Shown here: positions 1 through 6,165 of the stretch, piece by piece
Numbering within the stretch: the stretch's first letter is position 1
Layout of the letters: each line of letters begins with the position of its first letter
Assembly: GCA_027296925.1 (NCBI GenBank)
Contig: JAPUIP010000561.1
Coordinates: 1 to 8,512 of the forward strand
Reading direction: 5' to 3'
DNA: 8,512 bases
DNA from: Candidatus Poribacteria bacterium
GTDB lineage: Bacteria; Poribacteria; WGA-4E; PCPOR2b
The notes under the pieces: generated by a model
Seen by the model: only the letters and a program-made list of their open reading frames with translations
The model's database searches: none
What the model was told of the DNA's origin: nothing
Made by a program: the position numbers and the translations under genes

Positions 1-336
1 GAGCCCCGATTCCGTTATGAGCACATCTCGCGGATCTTCGCGCGTGGGGATGGCGGCGATACCCAGTCCGTTCGGAAGTTCTGTCGGCAGGTCTTTCATG
101 CTATGGACGGCAAGGTCGATTGTGCCATCCAGCAACGCCAGTTCGATCTCTTTCGTAAAAACCCCTTTTCCGAGTCCGACAAGGGAGCGATCTCGAATTT
201 TGTCCCCTGTTGTTTTGATAATTTTCAGCCGGATCGAACAGTCAGGGAAGTGATGGTTCAGGCGCTTCCTCACATATTCTGCTTGCCAGAGAGCGAGCTG
301 GCTGCCGCGAGTACCAATTGTGATATTTTGTTTCAT
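1..336 (-). CDS. hemC: Porphobilinogen deaminase (hydroxymethylbilane synthase), N-terminal part, runs off the window
   Basis: Cytoplasmic enzyme that joins four porphobilinogen molecules into the linear tetrapyrrole hydroxymethylbilane. The first 112 residues are visible; the family is usually about 300 to 315 residues, so the dipyrromethane-attachment cysteine lies outside the window. Visible family motifs are IGTRGSQLALWQAE (7-20), KTTGDK (41-46), GVFTKEIE (58-65), AVHSMKDLP (76-84) and TREDPRDVL (98-106). Asp82 in the AVHSMKDLP motif matches the catalytic aspartate (Asp84 in E. coli). The ATG at 336 gives the usual short lead before IGTR. An in-frame GTG at 348 is a real alternative, because AAGGA sits 6 bases before it; it would add four residues. 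The gene lies 32 bases after the DUF2283 gene and is the last one visible in the run. The identification is very secure; only the start is uncertain. Confidence 0.97.
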   Translation of the reverse strand, partial: MKQNITIGTRGSQLALWQAEYVRKRLNHHFPDCSIRLKIIKTTGDKIRDRSLVGLGKGVFTKEIELALLDGTIDLAVHSMKDLPTELPNGLGIAAIPTREDPRDVLITESGL

Positions 337-368
337 CAGCGTTTTCACCAGTAATCCTTGGATTTTCC

Positions 369-737
369 TCATGCCGCAGCAACTGGCAAAGGACGCAACA
401 GTGTAATCGGAATAGTTTCTACAGATGAGGGGGTATAAGCAGACAGCAAAAGGATTTCACTGATTGGGGGGCATAAGATGATGTCGAGCACAATCTCTCG
501 AAGTTCATCAGCAAGTCGCGCGAGCCCCGTGAGAGGAAAACTCCGGGGACCAATCTCGGTGTGTTGGGCTAGGCTAGAGGATTCGAAGAATGTTAGCCCA
601 ACTGCTTTGCGCTTCGCTTTATTGATTCGCAGCAGGATATGATCGTTCAATTCAATGCCCGTGGCTTTCTCACCAGGGGCAAACGAAATGTATAGTGTAT
701 CACTCATCTCGTCGTAGTTGAAAAGGGGAGTCGCCAT
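369..737 (-). CDS. DUF2283 domain protein of unknown function
   Basis: Small protein of 122 residues. Residues 6 to 53 fit the DUF2283 pattern: YDEMSDTLYISF (8-19), then a G-x-E-L turn, a hydrophobic strand HILLRI, and VGLTFFESSSL. The function of this family is not established. The C-terminal half (54-122) goes beyond the bare domain and has a predicted helix (LARLADELREIVLDII) followed by hydrophobic and proline-rich stretches; I see no catalytic motif, signal peptide or membrane segment. The frame stays open upstream to 878, but residues ahead of the ATG at 737 do not resemble the family and run into the preceding gene, so I start at the ATG before ATPLFNYDE. GGGTGAAAGC just before it is only a weak ribosome site. 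It follows the DUF2071 gene by 76 bases and precedes hemC by 32, so it is probably cotranscribed with them. Confidence 0.8.
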   Translation of the reverse strand: MATPLFNYDEMSDTLYISFAPGEKATGIELNDHILLRINKAKRKAVGLTFFESSSLAQHTEIGPRSFPLTGLARLADELREIVLDIILCPPISEILLLSAYTPSSVETIPITLLRPLPVAAA

Positions 738-813
738 GCTTTCACCCAATGTCTTCCAGGAATCATCTTGCCCCGAATATATCAGTAGAAAATTGGTGAA
801 TATGCTTGCTTTG

Positions 814-1566
814 TTACGGTTCGTGGCCCGTTCCAACCTGCTTGAGCGCCCATGCGACGACATCAAGTCGTTCAGCAAAGTGCAGCAGCGGCGCCGTTTT
901 CGGTAAGTCTATACCGAGTGGGGCCGTCATCGTATTCGATTGAGTCTCGGCCTCGGCCGGCTGCAACGGCCATGGGCGATGATGAATATCACCGCACCAG
1001 ATTCGACCCGTTCGATCACTGGTATACAGGCAGTAGCGATCGGTGAGAAAGTAATCGATGGTTCCCTTTTCAGCACAGTACACGTCACCAATGGGCCGAT
1101 ATCGTCCAACAAAATTCGCGGGCGGCGCCTTACGATGCGTGCGCGTGCTGTCATACTGAAATCGCCCATTGACCTCCATGAGCGACATCCGTGCGGCGTA
1201 GTACGGCAAGTGAAACGTCCAACGCCCTATCCAAACTGCCAGAGGATTCGCGGCATCAAGGCTGAAGAACCATACCCCCGGTTTGTCTTCGATCGTCACG
1301 TAAGTTCGTACGTTAAGTTCCGGGAAGGCGGACATCCATGGCAGCGTCGGCACGTATCTCGGCCGAACCCCGCTCATGCGGAACGGTACAACACCAATCC
1401 ATGCCTGCCGATCAAAGGTATCGAGCGCCAACTCAGGTGGAATGAGCGGCCGAAGCACATCGACGTGAACCGGCCAGTGCATGAAAAGCAGATCGTGCCA
1501 GCACATCGACATCGCCCATCGCCCATCTGGCAAAGGACGTGACTGTTGGTTCATCTCAGTAACCAT
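814..1566 (-). CDS. DUF2071 / YqjF-family protein, function unknown
   Basis: A 250-residue soluble protein, full length for the DUF2071 (YqjF-like) family. Conserved family blocks are readable in order: DLLFMHWPV (25-33), LRPLIPPELALDTFD (38-52), AWIGVVPFRMSGVRPR (55-70), FPELNVRTYV (81-90), KPGVWFFSLDAANPLAVW (95-112), LPYYAARM (120-127), LTDRYCLY (174-181) and IHHRPWPLQPAE (194-205). The family resembles the acetoacetate decarboxylase fold in fold-level comparisons, but no reaction is established and I assign none. The ATG at 1566 shares its A with the hemA stop codon (TGATG), which implies translational coupling; a TTG one codon upstream and an ATG at 1554 are alternatives. No transmembrane segment or signal peptide is evident. 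Its place directly after hemA and before hemC suggests co-expression with tetrapyrrole synthesis, without showing a role in it. Confidence 0.93.
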   Translation of the reverse strand: MVTEMNQQSRPLPDGRWAMSMCWHDLLFMHWPVHVDVLRPLIPPELALDTFDRQAWIGVVPFRMSGVRPRYVPTLPWMSAFPELNVRTYVTIEDKPGVWFFSLDAANPLAVWIGRWTFHLPYYAARMSLMEVNGRFQYDSTRTHRKAPPANFVGRYRPIGDVYCAEKGTIDYFLTDRYCLYTSDRTGRIWCGDIHHRPWPLQPAEAETQSNTMTAPLGIDLPKTAPLLHFAERLDVVAWALKQVGTGHEP

Positions 1567-2897
1567 CAAGACTCGGCCGAATTCTCTGTCTCAACATCAT
1601 CAGCGTTCTCTAATGCAAACAACTCCTGTAACGCTTGAACATACTGAACATGGTCGCCGCTGATATCATTGACCGCTCCGGCGGAGTCGGGATTCAAAGC
1701 AACCTGACGCAGATTCTTCGTGGGTTGATGCAACAACTTCTTGATAATCGATTGGGTCATCGATCGAACAAGCTTCTGCTGTTTGGGCGAGAGGCCCGCT
1801 CTGTTCAAACAGACGCTCAATTCTTTTGAAGCAACCTGTTGAAATTGCTGATGGAGGGCCTTGATGAGTGGGTTCACCTCAAAGACTTGCAACTGGGAGT
1901 GGAATTTTGCGGCTTCTTCTTCGACAATTTGTGCCGCGAGCCCTGCCTCCCGCTGCCGTTCTTCGAGGTTGGAGGCGATCACCGCCTCGAGGTCATCAAT
2001 ATTATACAGGAACGCATTATCCACCTTACTCACTTCGGGGTCGATATCCCGTGGAACAGCGATGTCAATCAGGAACATATAGCGATGCTTCCGCTTCTTC
2101 ATAATCGCTGCGAGCGACTGGCGGCGTATGAGATAATGCGGGGCGTTTGTCGAACTGATCACGATGTCGGCTTCAACAAGGAAGCTTAAGTCGGAATCGT
2201 AAGCCAGAGGCACACCGTTGAATTTTTCAGCGATTTTCACTGCACGCTCATAAGTTCGGTTTGCAACAATTACCTTGGACGCGCCGTTTTCGACGAGGTG
2301 TTGCGCCGTCAGCTCACTCATTTCGCCGGCGCCGATGATGGCAATCGTCTTATCTTCCAGGCTCGGGAAGATCTTCTTGGCGAGTTCAACCGCGACATAG
2401 CTGATGGACACTGCCCCAGATCCGATGTTGGTTTCGCTGCGAACACGCTTCCCAACGCTGATTGCTTTTGCAAATAAGCGGTTCAAAATCGTGCCGGTTG
2501 CCCCGGCAGACATGGATTGGTCATACGCCTCTTTCACCTGACCAAGGATCTGCGGCTCTCCAACAACCATAGAATCGAGGCTGGCAGTCACCTTAAAGAG
2601 GTGAAGAATCGCATTGAGGTCCTGATGGCTATACGTAAACTTGTGAAGTTGCTGGGGGTCGAGTTGATGATAAGTGGCGAGAAAATTGGAAAATGCAGCC
2701 GAACCCCCATTCGCGCTGGTCGTCGCGTAGATCTCCACACGATTACACGTCGAGAGAATCACCGTCTCTCGGGCCCCATAATCCTCCTTCAAAGATCGAA
2801 AGGCTTCTGGCAGTTGGAGCTCCGGGAAAGCCATCCGTTCCCTAAAATCGAGTGGAGCAATATGATGACTGGTACCGACAAGAACAATTCGGTTCAT
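1566..2897 (-). CDS. hemA: Glutamyl-tRNA reductase
   Basis: Cytoplasmic NADPH-dependent enzyme reducing glutamyl-tRNA to glutamate-1-semialdehyde, the first committed and usually rate-controlling step of C5 tetrapyrrole synthesis; it hands its unstable product to HemL, encoded upstream here. The 443-residue protein has the full family layout: N-terminal catalytic domain opening with VGTSHHIAPLDFRER (7-21), the active-site Cys51 in LSTCNRVEIY, MVVGEPQILGQVKEAY (110-125), an NADPH-binding Rossmann fold with IIGAGEMSELTAQHL (187-201) and VANRT (211-215), and a C-terminal helical dimerisation domain from roughly residue 335. The ATG at 2897 gives the canonical MNRIVLVGTSH start. The leader immediately before it (CTAAAAG) has no convincing Shine-Dalgarno, and a 10-bp inverted repeat lies 34 bases upstream, so initiation may be controlled. 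The stop overlaps the DUF2071 start by one base. I see no cysteine-proline heme-binding motif in it. Confidence 0.98.
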   Translation of the reverse strand: MNRIVLVGTSHHIAPLDFRERMAFPELQLPEAFRSLKEDYGARETVILSTCNRVEIYATTSANGGSAAFSNFLATYHQLDPQQLHKFTYSHQDLNAILHLFKVTASLDSMVVGEPQILGQVKEAYDQSMSAGATGTILNRLFAKAISVGKRVRSETNIGSGAVSISYVAVELAKKIFPSLEDKTIAIIGAGEMSELTAQHLVENGASKVIVANRTYERAVKIAEKFNGVPLAYDSDLSFLVEADIVISSTNAPHYLIRRQSLAAIMKKRKHRYMFLIDIAVPRDIDPEVSKVDNAFLYNIDDLEAVIASNLEERQREAGLAAQIVEEEAAKFHSQLQVFEVNPLIKALHQQFQQVASKELSVCLNRAGLSPKQQKLVRSMTQSIIKKLLHQPTKNLRQVALNPDSAGAVNDISGDHVQYVQALQELFALENADDVETENSAES

Positions 2898-2931
2898 CTT
2901 TTAGAAATTTGGGGAAATATTCGGATTTAGC

Positions 2932-2967
2932 TCTGAGGCATGGGGGCTACCATCTGAATGCCTCAGA
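2932..2967. repeat. 10-bp perfect inverted repeat in the hemA leader
   Basis: TCTGAGGCAT at 2932-2941 is matched exactly by ATGCCTCAGA at 2958-2967, with a 16-base loop. It lies in the 85-base gap between the ccsA-like gene and hemA, ending 34 bases before the hemA ATG. On the transcribed (minus) side no run of T follows the stem, so it is not an ordinary intrinsic terminator. A further AGGCAT on the minus strand (2972-2977) could pair with the same downstream arm, giving a weaker competing stem. It may be an RNA hairpin in the leader or a two-armed protein-binding site. The repeat is seen directly; any function is inference. Confidence 0.55.
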
Positions 2968-2982
2968 CGCGATGCCTGAAAT

Positions 2983-3798
2983 CTAAAACGCGTGTGTGCT
3001 GGGTAAAAACACATTCACTCCCACATAAGTAAACAGTATTGCGCCAAAACCAACGATTGCGGAATAGGCGGTTTTGCGCCCTCGCCAGCCAAGGATTTGA
3101 CGGATACTGAGCTGTAGTGCATAGATGAGCCATGTGGCGATTGTGAAGACAACCTTCGGATCGATCCATTTCCATGTGATCCCCTGGACATATCGCGTCC
3201 AAAGGCCTCCAATGATAATCCCCATCGTCAACAAAATCAAACCGACGATGATGCAACGGTGACCCAATTCATCCAATCGCCCCAGGGCAGGCAAGAGGCT
3301 ATGAATAACCGTATGTTGCTTTTCGCGAATCTTCTTCTCTTCAATCAGATACATCAGCCCAAATCCGAACGCGGCTATGAATGCTGCGTAAGCCAGAAAA
3401 ATAAAGGTTGAATGGGCAACGAACCAATAATTTTGTAGATACGCAGGGATCTCGGTATTTTCTTGGGTTTGCAGCGTAAACGAGATGACGATGCTGATGA
3501 AAGCCGCCGGCACAACAAAAACCCCAATTGTGCGAAGGTGGGTCAGATGCGTGATACAGAGATAGATCAGGATCAACGCCCACGCCAAAAAAGAGGTCGA
3601 GTCATACCAATCCGCCCAAAAGTGCCCTGAACGCTGCCAGCGTAAGGCGATAAAAACCGAGTGCAGCACAAATCCGCTCGTTGTCACCCAATAGGCAGAT
3701 TGGACGACCTTCCGGCTCCTTGTTGTGAGGAAGAGAATGTGAAGTATGCTTGCGGCCAAATATGCCAGCAGAAGGAGATGAAAAAATAAAAAATTCAT
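2983..3798 (-). CDS. CcsA/HemX-family cytochrome c assembly-type membrane protein
   Basis: A 271-residue integral membrane protein with about eight hydrophobic segments (approximately 3-25, 35-52, 66-83, 90-109, 128-151, 182-200, 215-232 and 245-265). Family marks are RWQRSGHF with the following SFLAWAL (53-60, 69-75), WFVAHSTFIFLAYAAF (125-140), the tryptophan-rich stretch around W200, W209, W211 and DPK (213-215), and a C-terminal GWRGRKTAY (237-245) plus VNVFLP (261-266). These identify the CcsA/ResC/HemX group, whose members pass heme across the membrane for cytochrome c maturation or, as HemX, sit in hem operons with a proposed effect on HemA level. The tryptophan motif is degenerate: one residue is inserted between W-x-W and DPK, and the usual glutamate after DPK is valine. 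Whether it is a working c-type assembly factor or a HemX-like protein cannot be settled from sequence alone. The start ATG at 3798 has no clear ribosome site. Confidence 0.88.
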   Translation of the reverse strand: MNFLFFHLLLLAYLAASILHILFLTTRSRKVVQSAYWVTTSGFVLHSVFIALRWQRSGHFWADWYDSTSFLAWALILIYLCITHLTHLRTIGVFVVPAAFISIVISFTLQTQENTEIPAYLQNYWFVAHSTFIFLAYAAFIAAFGFGLMYLIEEKKIREKQHTVIHSLLPALGRLDELGHRCIIVGLILLTMGIIIGGLWTRYVQGITWKWIDPKVVFTIATWLIYALQLSIRQILGWRGRKTAYSAIVGFGAILFTYVGVNVFLPSTHAF

Positions 3799-3834
3799 CG
3801 CGATTTAACAGAAAATGTGGGGGCGTTCATCCAT

Positions 3835-5019
3835 TCAAGCGGTTTCACAGATGCGCTCAGTTGCCCATTGACGAGCATGTTCAATCCGCCCGTTGCGAAT
3901 CAGGTTGAATGTACATCGGGTTGAACAATCTCGGTTTTCAAAGCTTAAGCAACACGTCTGGCAGTCGCTTCCCGGCACCTGATCGATCAGGTCATCAAAA
4001 AACTGCTGACGCCCTGCTTGGGTCGGAATCATCTTCATCGCGAGCGGACGCAAACTACCCAGAAAATCGATGAATTCGCCATACCCGTTGTTTTCAAACT
4101 GGCAGGCGAGTTCAGTCTGGAGATGGCTGATGCCGTCTTGTCCTTCCTCCGGTTTACTGGAGGACTGAATGTCGTTTGTCGAAATACTGATAATCAGATC
4201 GCCATCCATGACCAGAAGCGGTGTGATAAATGTCCCACGCACCAGGGTGTTGATGAACTCAACAAGCTGTATCTGATTGGGGATTTGAGCAAGAATCGTA
4301 CCGGGATTAAATTCCGGTTCATCGATTATCACAAGAAACGCATCGGATAGACAGTCCAGATTGTCCGCGGTTGAGGCAATTCGCTCGACTGACGCACCAC
4401 AGCGATGTAGCAATTCTAGGCGCTGAGCGAGCGTTTCACTCATGCTCTCCGAACCACTCATCACAACGCAACGGCGGTTCTCCAATAAAAAATAGACCGG
4501 ATACGGAAGTCCTTGGTTTTGAGGAGGCGGGCCGAAATTCCCTGCAATCTTTTTTTCGTAAAGCGACGCCGCTCCGAACTTCGCTTCGAGATGCTCTCGG
4601 ATGCGCCGGGACATTGCCGGACTTTTTCCGCTCGTGGAGATGCTAATCGTGAAATCGCCATGTGTGATAACGGAGGCAGCCGCGAAGGTACATTCAGGGA
4701 TCACATCGACGACATTGACGAGGTTGATTCCGTATGTTTCATGCGCCTCTTTGAAGATCCGCGTGTTAATTTCTGGATGGTCTGTCGCCGCACAGACCAG
4801 GAACATCCCTTCCGTATCGCCTGCCTGAAATTGGCATTGACGCCAACGCAAGCTGCCCTGTTTTGCCAAGTCTTCAATCGGCTGTGTCGCTTCAGGGCTG
4901 ATTAGGGTAACATCTCCCCCGCTGCGCAGCAGGGAAAACACTTTGCGTTCGGCGACAATCCCCGCACCCACAACGAGACACTGGCGATTCTGGAGGTTCA
5001 GATGCGCTGGGTAGAACAT
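3835..5019 (-). CDS. Met8/CysG-N-type precorrin-2 dehydrogenase (siroheme branch) with a duplicated, degenerate second module and Cys-rich tail
   Basis: Expected role: NAD-dependent oxidation of precorrin-2 to sirohydrochlorin, possibly also iron insertion to siroheme. Residues 1-149 are a standard Met8/CysG-N module: YPAHLNL, the NAD loop VGAGIVAERKV (17-27), LVNVVD with the likely catalytic Asp105 (CysG Asp104), TFAAAS, and ISISTSGKSPAMSRRIREHLEA (125-146). Typical single-module proteins are 150 to 225 residues; this one is 394. After a linker, residues 173-310 repeat the pattern in worn form (YPVYFLLENRRC, FLVIIDEPE, LIISISTN). There the glycine loop reads SGSESMSETLA and the aspartate position is Asn257. 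Residues 312-350 (FIDFLGSLRP and the following helix) resemble the normal Met8 dimerisation region. The tail has C353, C356, C357, C365, C369 and C391. No methyltransferase (CysG-C) domain is present. The gene sits 36 bases before the CcsA-like gene and 47 bases after the prenyl synthase gene. Confidence 0.88.
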   Translation of the reverse strand: MFYPAHLNLQNRQCLVVGAGIVAERKVFSLLRSGGDVTLISPEATQPIEDLAKQGSLRWRQCQFQAGDTEGMFLVCAATDHPEINTRIFKEAHETYGINLVNVVDVIPECTFAAASVITHGDFTISISTSGKSPAMSRRIREHLEAKFGAASLYEKKIAGNFGPPPQNQGLPYPVYFLLENRRCVVMSGSESMSETLAQRLELLHRCGASVERIASTADNLDCLSDAFLVIIDEPEFNPGTILAQIPNQIQLVEFINTLVRGTFITPLLVMDGDLIISISTNDIQSSSKPEEGQDGISHLQTELACQFENNGYGEFIDFLGSLRPLAMKMIPTQAGRQQFFDDLIDQVPGSDCQTCCLSFENRDCSTRCTFNLIRNGRIEHARQWATERICETA

Positions 5020-5066
5020 AAAGGTCCGACTTTAGAATTCAGGTCTTATGATTGAACACCGAATTC

Positions 5067-6053
5067 TCACCAATCCCTTGATACGACATAATCTGCAAGC
5101 TGTTGAAGGGCGCGTCCGGCGGGTGTGTCTGGCAACGCCGCTAGCGCCGACTTTGCGCGGTCTGCATACACCTGGGCAGCGCCAAGGCAATGCGCTTGCG
5201 TCCGATAACGACGAAGTAGGGCTTCAATCCACTCGATCGCCGAGTCCGGTTCAGTATCCGCGTTAAAGACCTGTTCGAGCGTAGTCCTTTCTTCGGCGGT
5301 GCAGACCTCCCGTGTATAGATCATCGGGAATGTCAGCTTGCCCTCACGCAGGTCGCTAAAAGACTGTTTTCCAAACTTCTCCTGGTCCGCCACAAAGTCA
5401 AGCAGATCATCGATAATCTGGAATGCGGCACCGACGGCTTCGCCATATTCTCTCAGGGCCTGGATAATCTTCTCATCTTTCGTGCCGAGTATCGCGCCTA
5501 TCATACAGGAGGCGGTAATTAACCTGCCGGTCTTCAGACCCACGATTTTCAGATAGTCATCCTGCGAGATGTTAAAATCTCCGTTTTTGTAAGCGTGGAT
5601 GACTTCCCCTTCGCACATGGCCTGGGTGGCATCCGACAGAATACTCATGGCGGGGTCATCGGCGTGCCGGGCGACAAGCATCGAAAGGACGCGCGCGTGG
5701 AGGTAGTCGCCAACGAGTACCGCAACTTTATTCCCCCATTTGGAGTGCAGCGTTTCGCGCTTGCGCCGAATCGGAGCTTCATCGAGCACATCATCATGGA
5801 CCAGCGATGCGACGTGAATGAGTTCAACCACGACTGCGAGTGTATGGGCATCTTCACCATCGTAACCACATGCTTTTGCAGAAAGCACGAGCAGGACGGG
5901 GCGCAGTCGCTTCCCACCTCCTTCAATAACATGCTGGACGGCAAGATCGACAAAATCGTAGTGACTCGCCGTTTTCTCGCGGAGCTTCTTTTCAACAGCA
6001 TCCAGATCGTCTTTGATGAACTGACAAATCTCACTAATGCTTGGCGATGACAT
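5067..6053 (-). CDS. Trans-polyprenyl diphosphate synthase, probably long-chain
   Basis: Cytoplasmic or membrane-associated enzyme adding isopentenyl diphosphate units to an allylic primer. The 328-residue protein is full length for the IspB/HepT/SdsA group. Visible motifs are GGGKRLRPVLL (45-55), the first aspartate-rich motif DDVLD (87-91) followed by an R-R pair (96-97), KTG (174-176), and the second aspartate-rich motif FQIIDDLLDF with DDLLD at 215-219. The residue five before the first DD is Ala82; a small residue there is associated with long products in this family, so a quinone side chain (octaprenyl-like or similar) is the likely end use rather than farnesyl or geranylgeranyl diphosphate. 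Exact length and symbol are not assigned. The ATG at 6053 is preceded by GGAG (6063-6066) at nine bases, one of the better ribosome sites in the window. Placement inside a heme gene run is consistent with joint supply of respiratory cofactors. Confidence 0.94.
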   Translation of the reverse strand: MSSPSISEICQFIKDDLDAVEKKLREKTASHYDFVDLAVQHVIEGGGKRLRPVLLVLSAKACGYDGEDAHTLAVVVELIHVASLVHDDVLDEAPIRRKRETLHSKWGNKVAVLVGDYLHARVLSMLVARHADDPAMSILSDATQAMCEGEVIHAYKNGDFNISQDDYLKIVGLKTGRLITASCMIGAILGTKDEKIIQALREYGEAVGAAFQIIDDLLDFVADQEKFGKQSFSDLREGKLTFPMIYTREVCTAEERTTLEQVFNADTEPDSAIEWIEALLRRYRTQAHCLGAAQVYADRAKSALAALPDTPAGRALQQLADYVVSRDW

Positions 6054-6110
6054 CTATCTACACTCCGTGGCGTAAGAAGTGGTTAGGTATTGCGTAAAAT
6101 GAGAGCAATG

Positions 6111-6147
6111 ATTCCGGGATACGGATCAGGATTCCTGGGATACGGAT
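6111..6147. repeat. Imperfect 20-base tandem direct repeat between hemL and the prenyl synthase gene
   Basis: The plus strand shows ATTCCGGGATACGGAT at 6111-6126 and ATTCCTGGGATACGGAT at 6131-6147, two units at a 20-base period that differ by one inserted T. They occupy the middle of the 112-base gap between the hemL stop and the prenyl synthase start; the rest of the gap holds only the GGAG ribosome site of the latter. No third unit follows. The stretch CAGGATTCCTG (6127-6137) spanning the unit junction is itself a small near-palindrome. It could be a binding site pair or a chance duplication. Confidence 0.5.
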
Positions 6148-6165
6148 GCGTTTCCTTGACCCTTG

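Noticed and set aside
738..878. Upstream extension of the DUF2283 frame
   Set aside because: The extra 47 residues overlap the DUF2071 gene and do not resemble the family; the ATG at 737 directly precedes the domain.
940..1542. 200-residue open frame on the plus strand
   Set aside because: It lies antisense to the well-conserved DUF2071 gene and its translation shows no recognisable domain.
2517..2930. 137-residue open frame on the plus strand
   Set aside because: It is antisense to the start of hemA, whose protein motifs are unmistakable; it has no family resemblance of its own.
3835..5019. Full CysG (with uroporphyrinogen III methyltransferase)
   Set aside because: The C-terminal part lacks any methyltransferase motif and aligns instead with the Met8 module itself.
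5034..5067. Inverted repeat AGAATTC / GAATTCT between the prenyl synthase and Met8-like genes
   Set aside because: Only seven bases per arm with a 20-base loop, and GAATTC is itself palindromic, so pairing is little better than chance; no T run follows.
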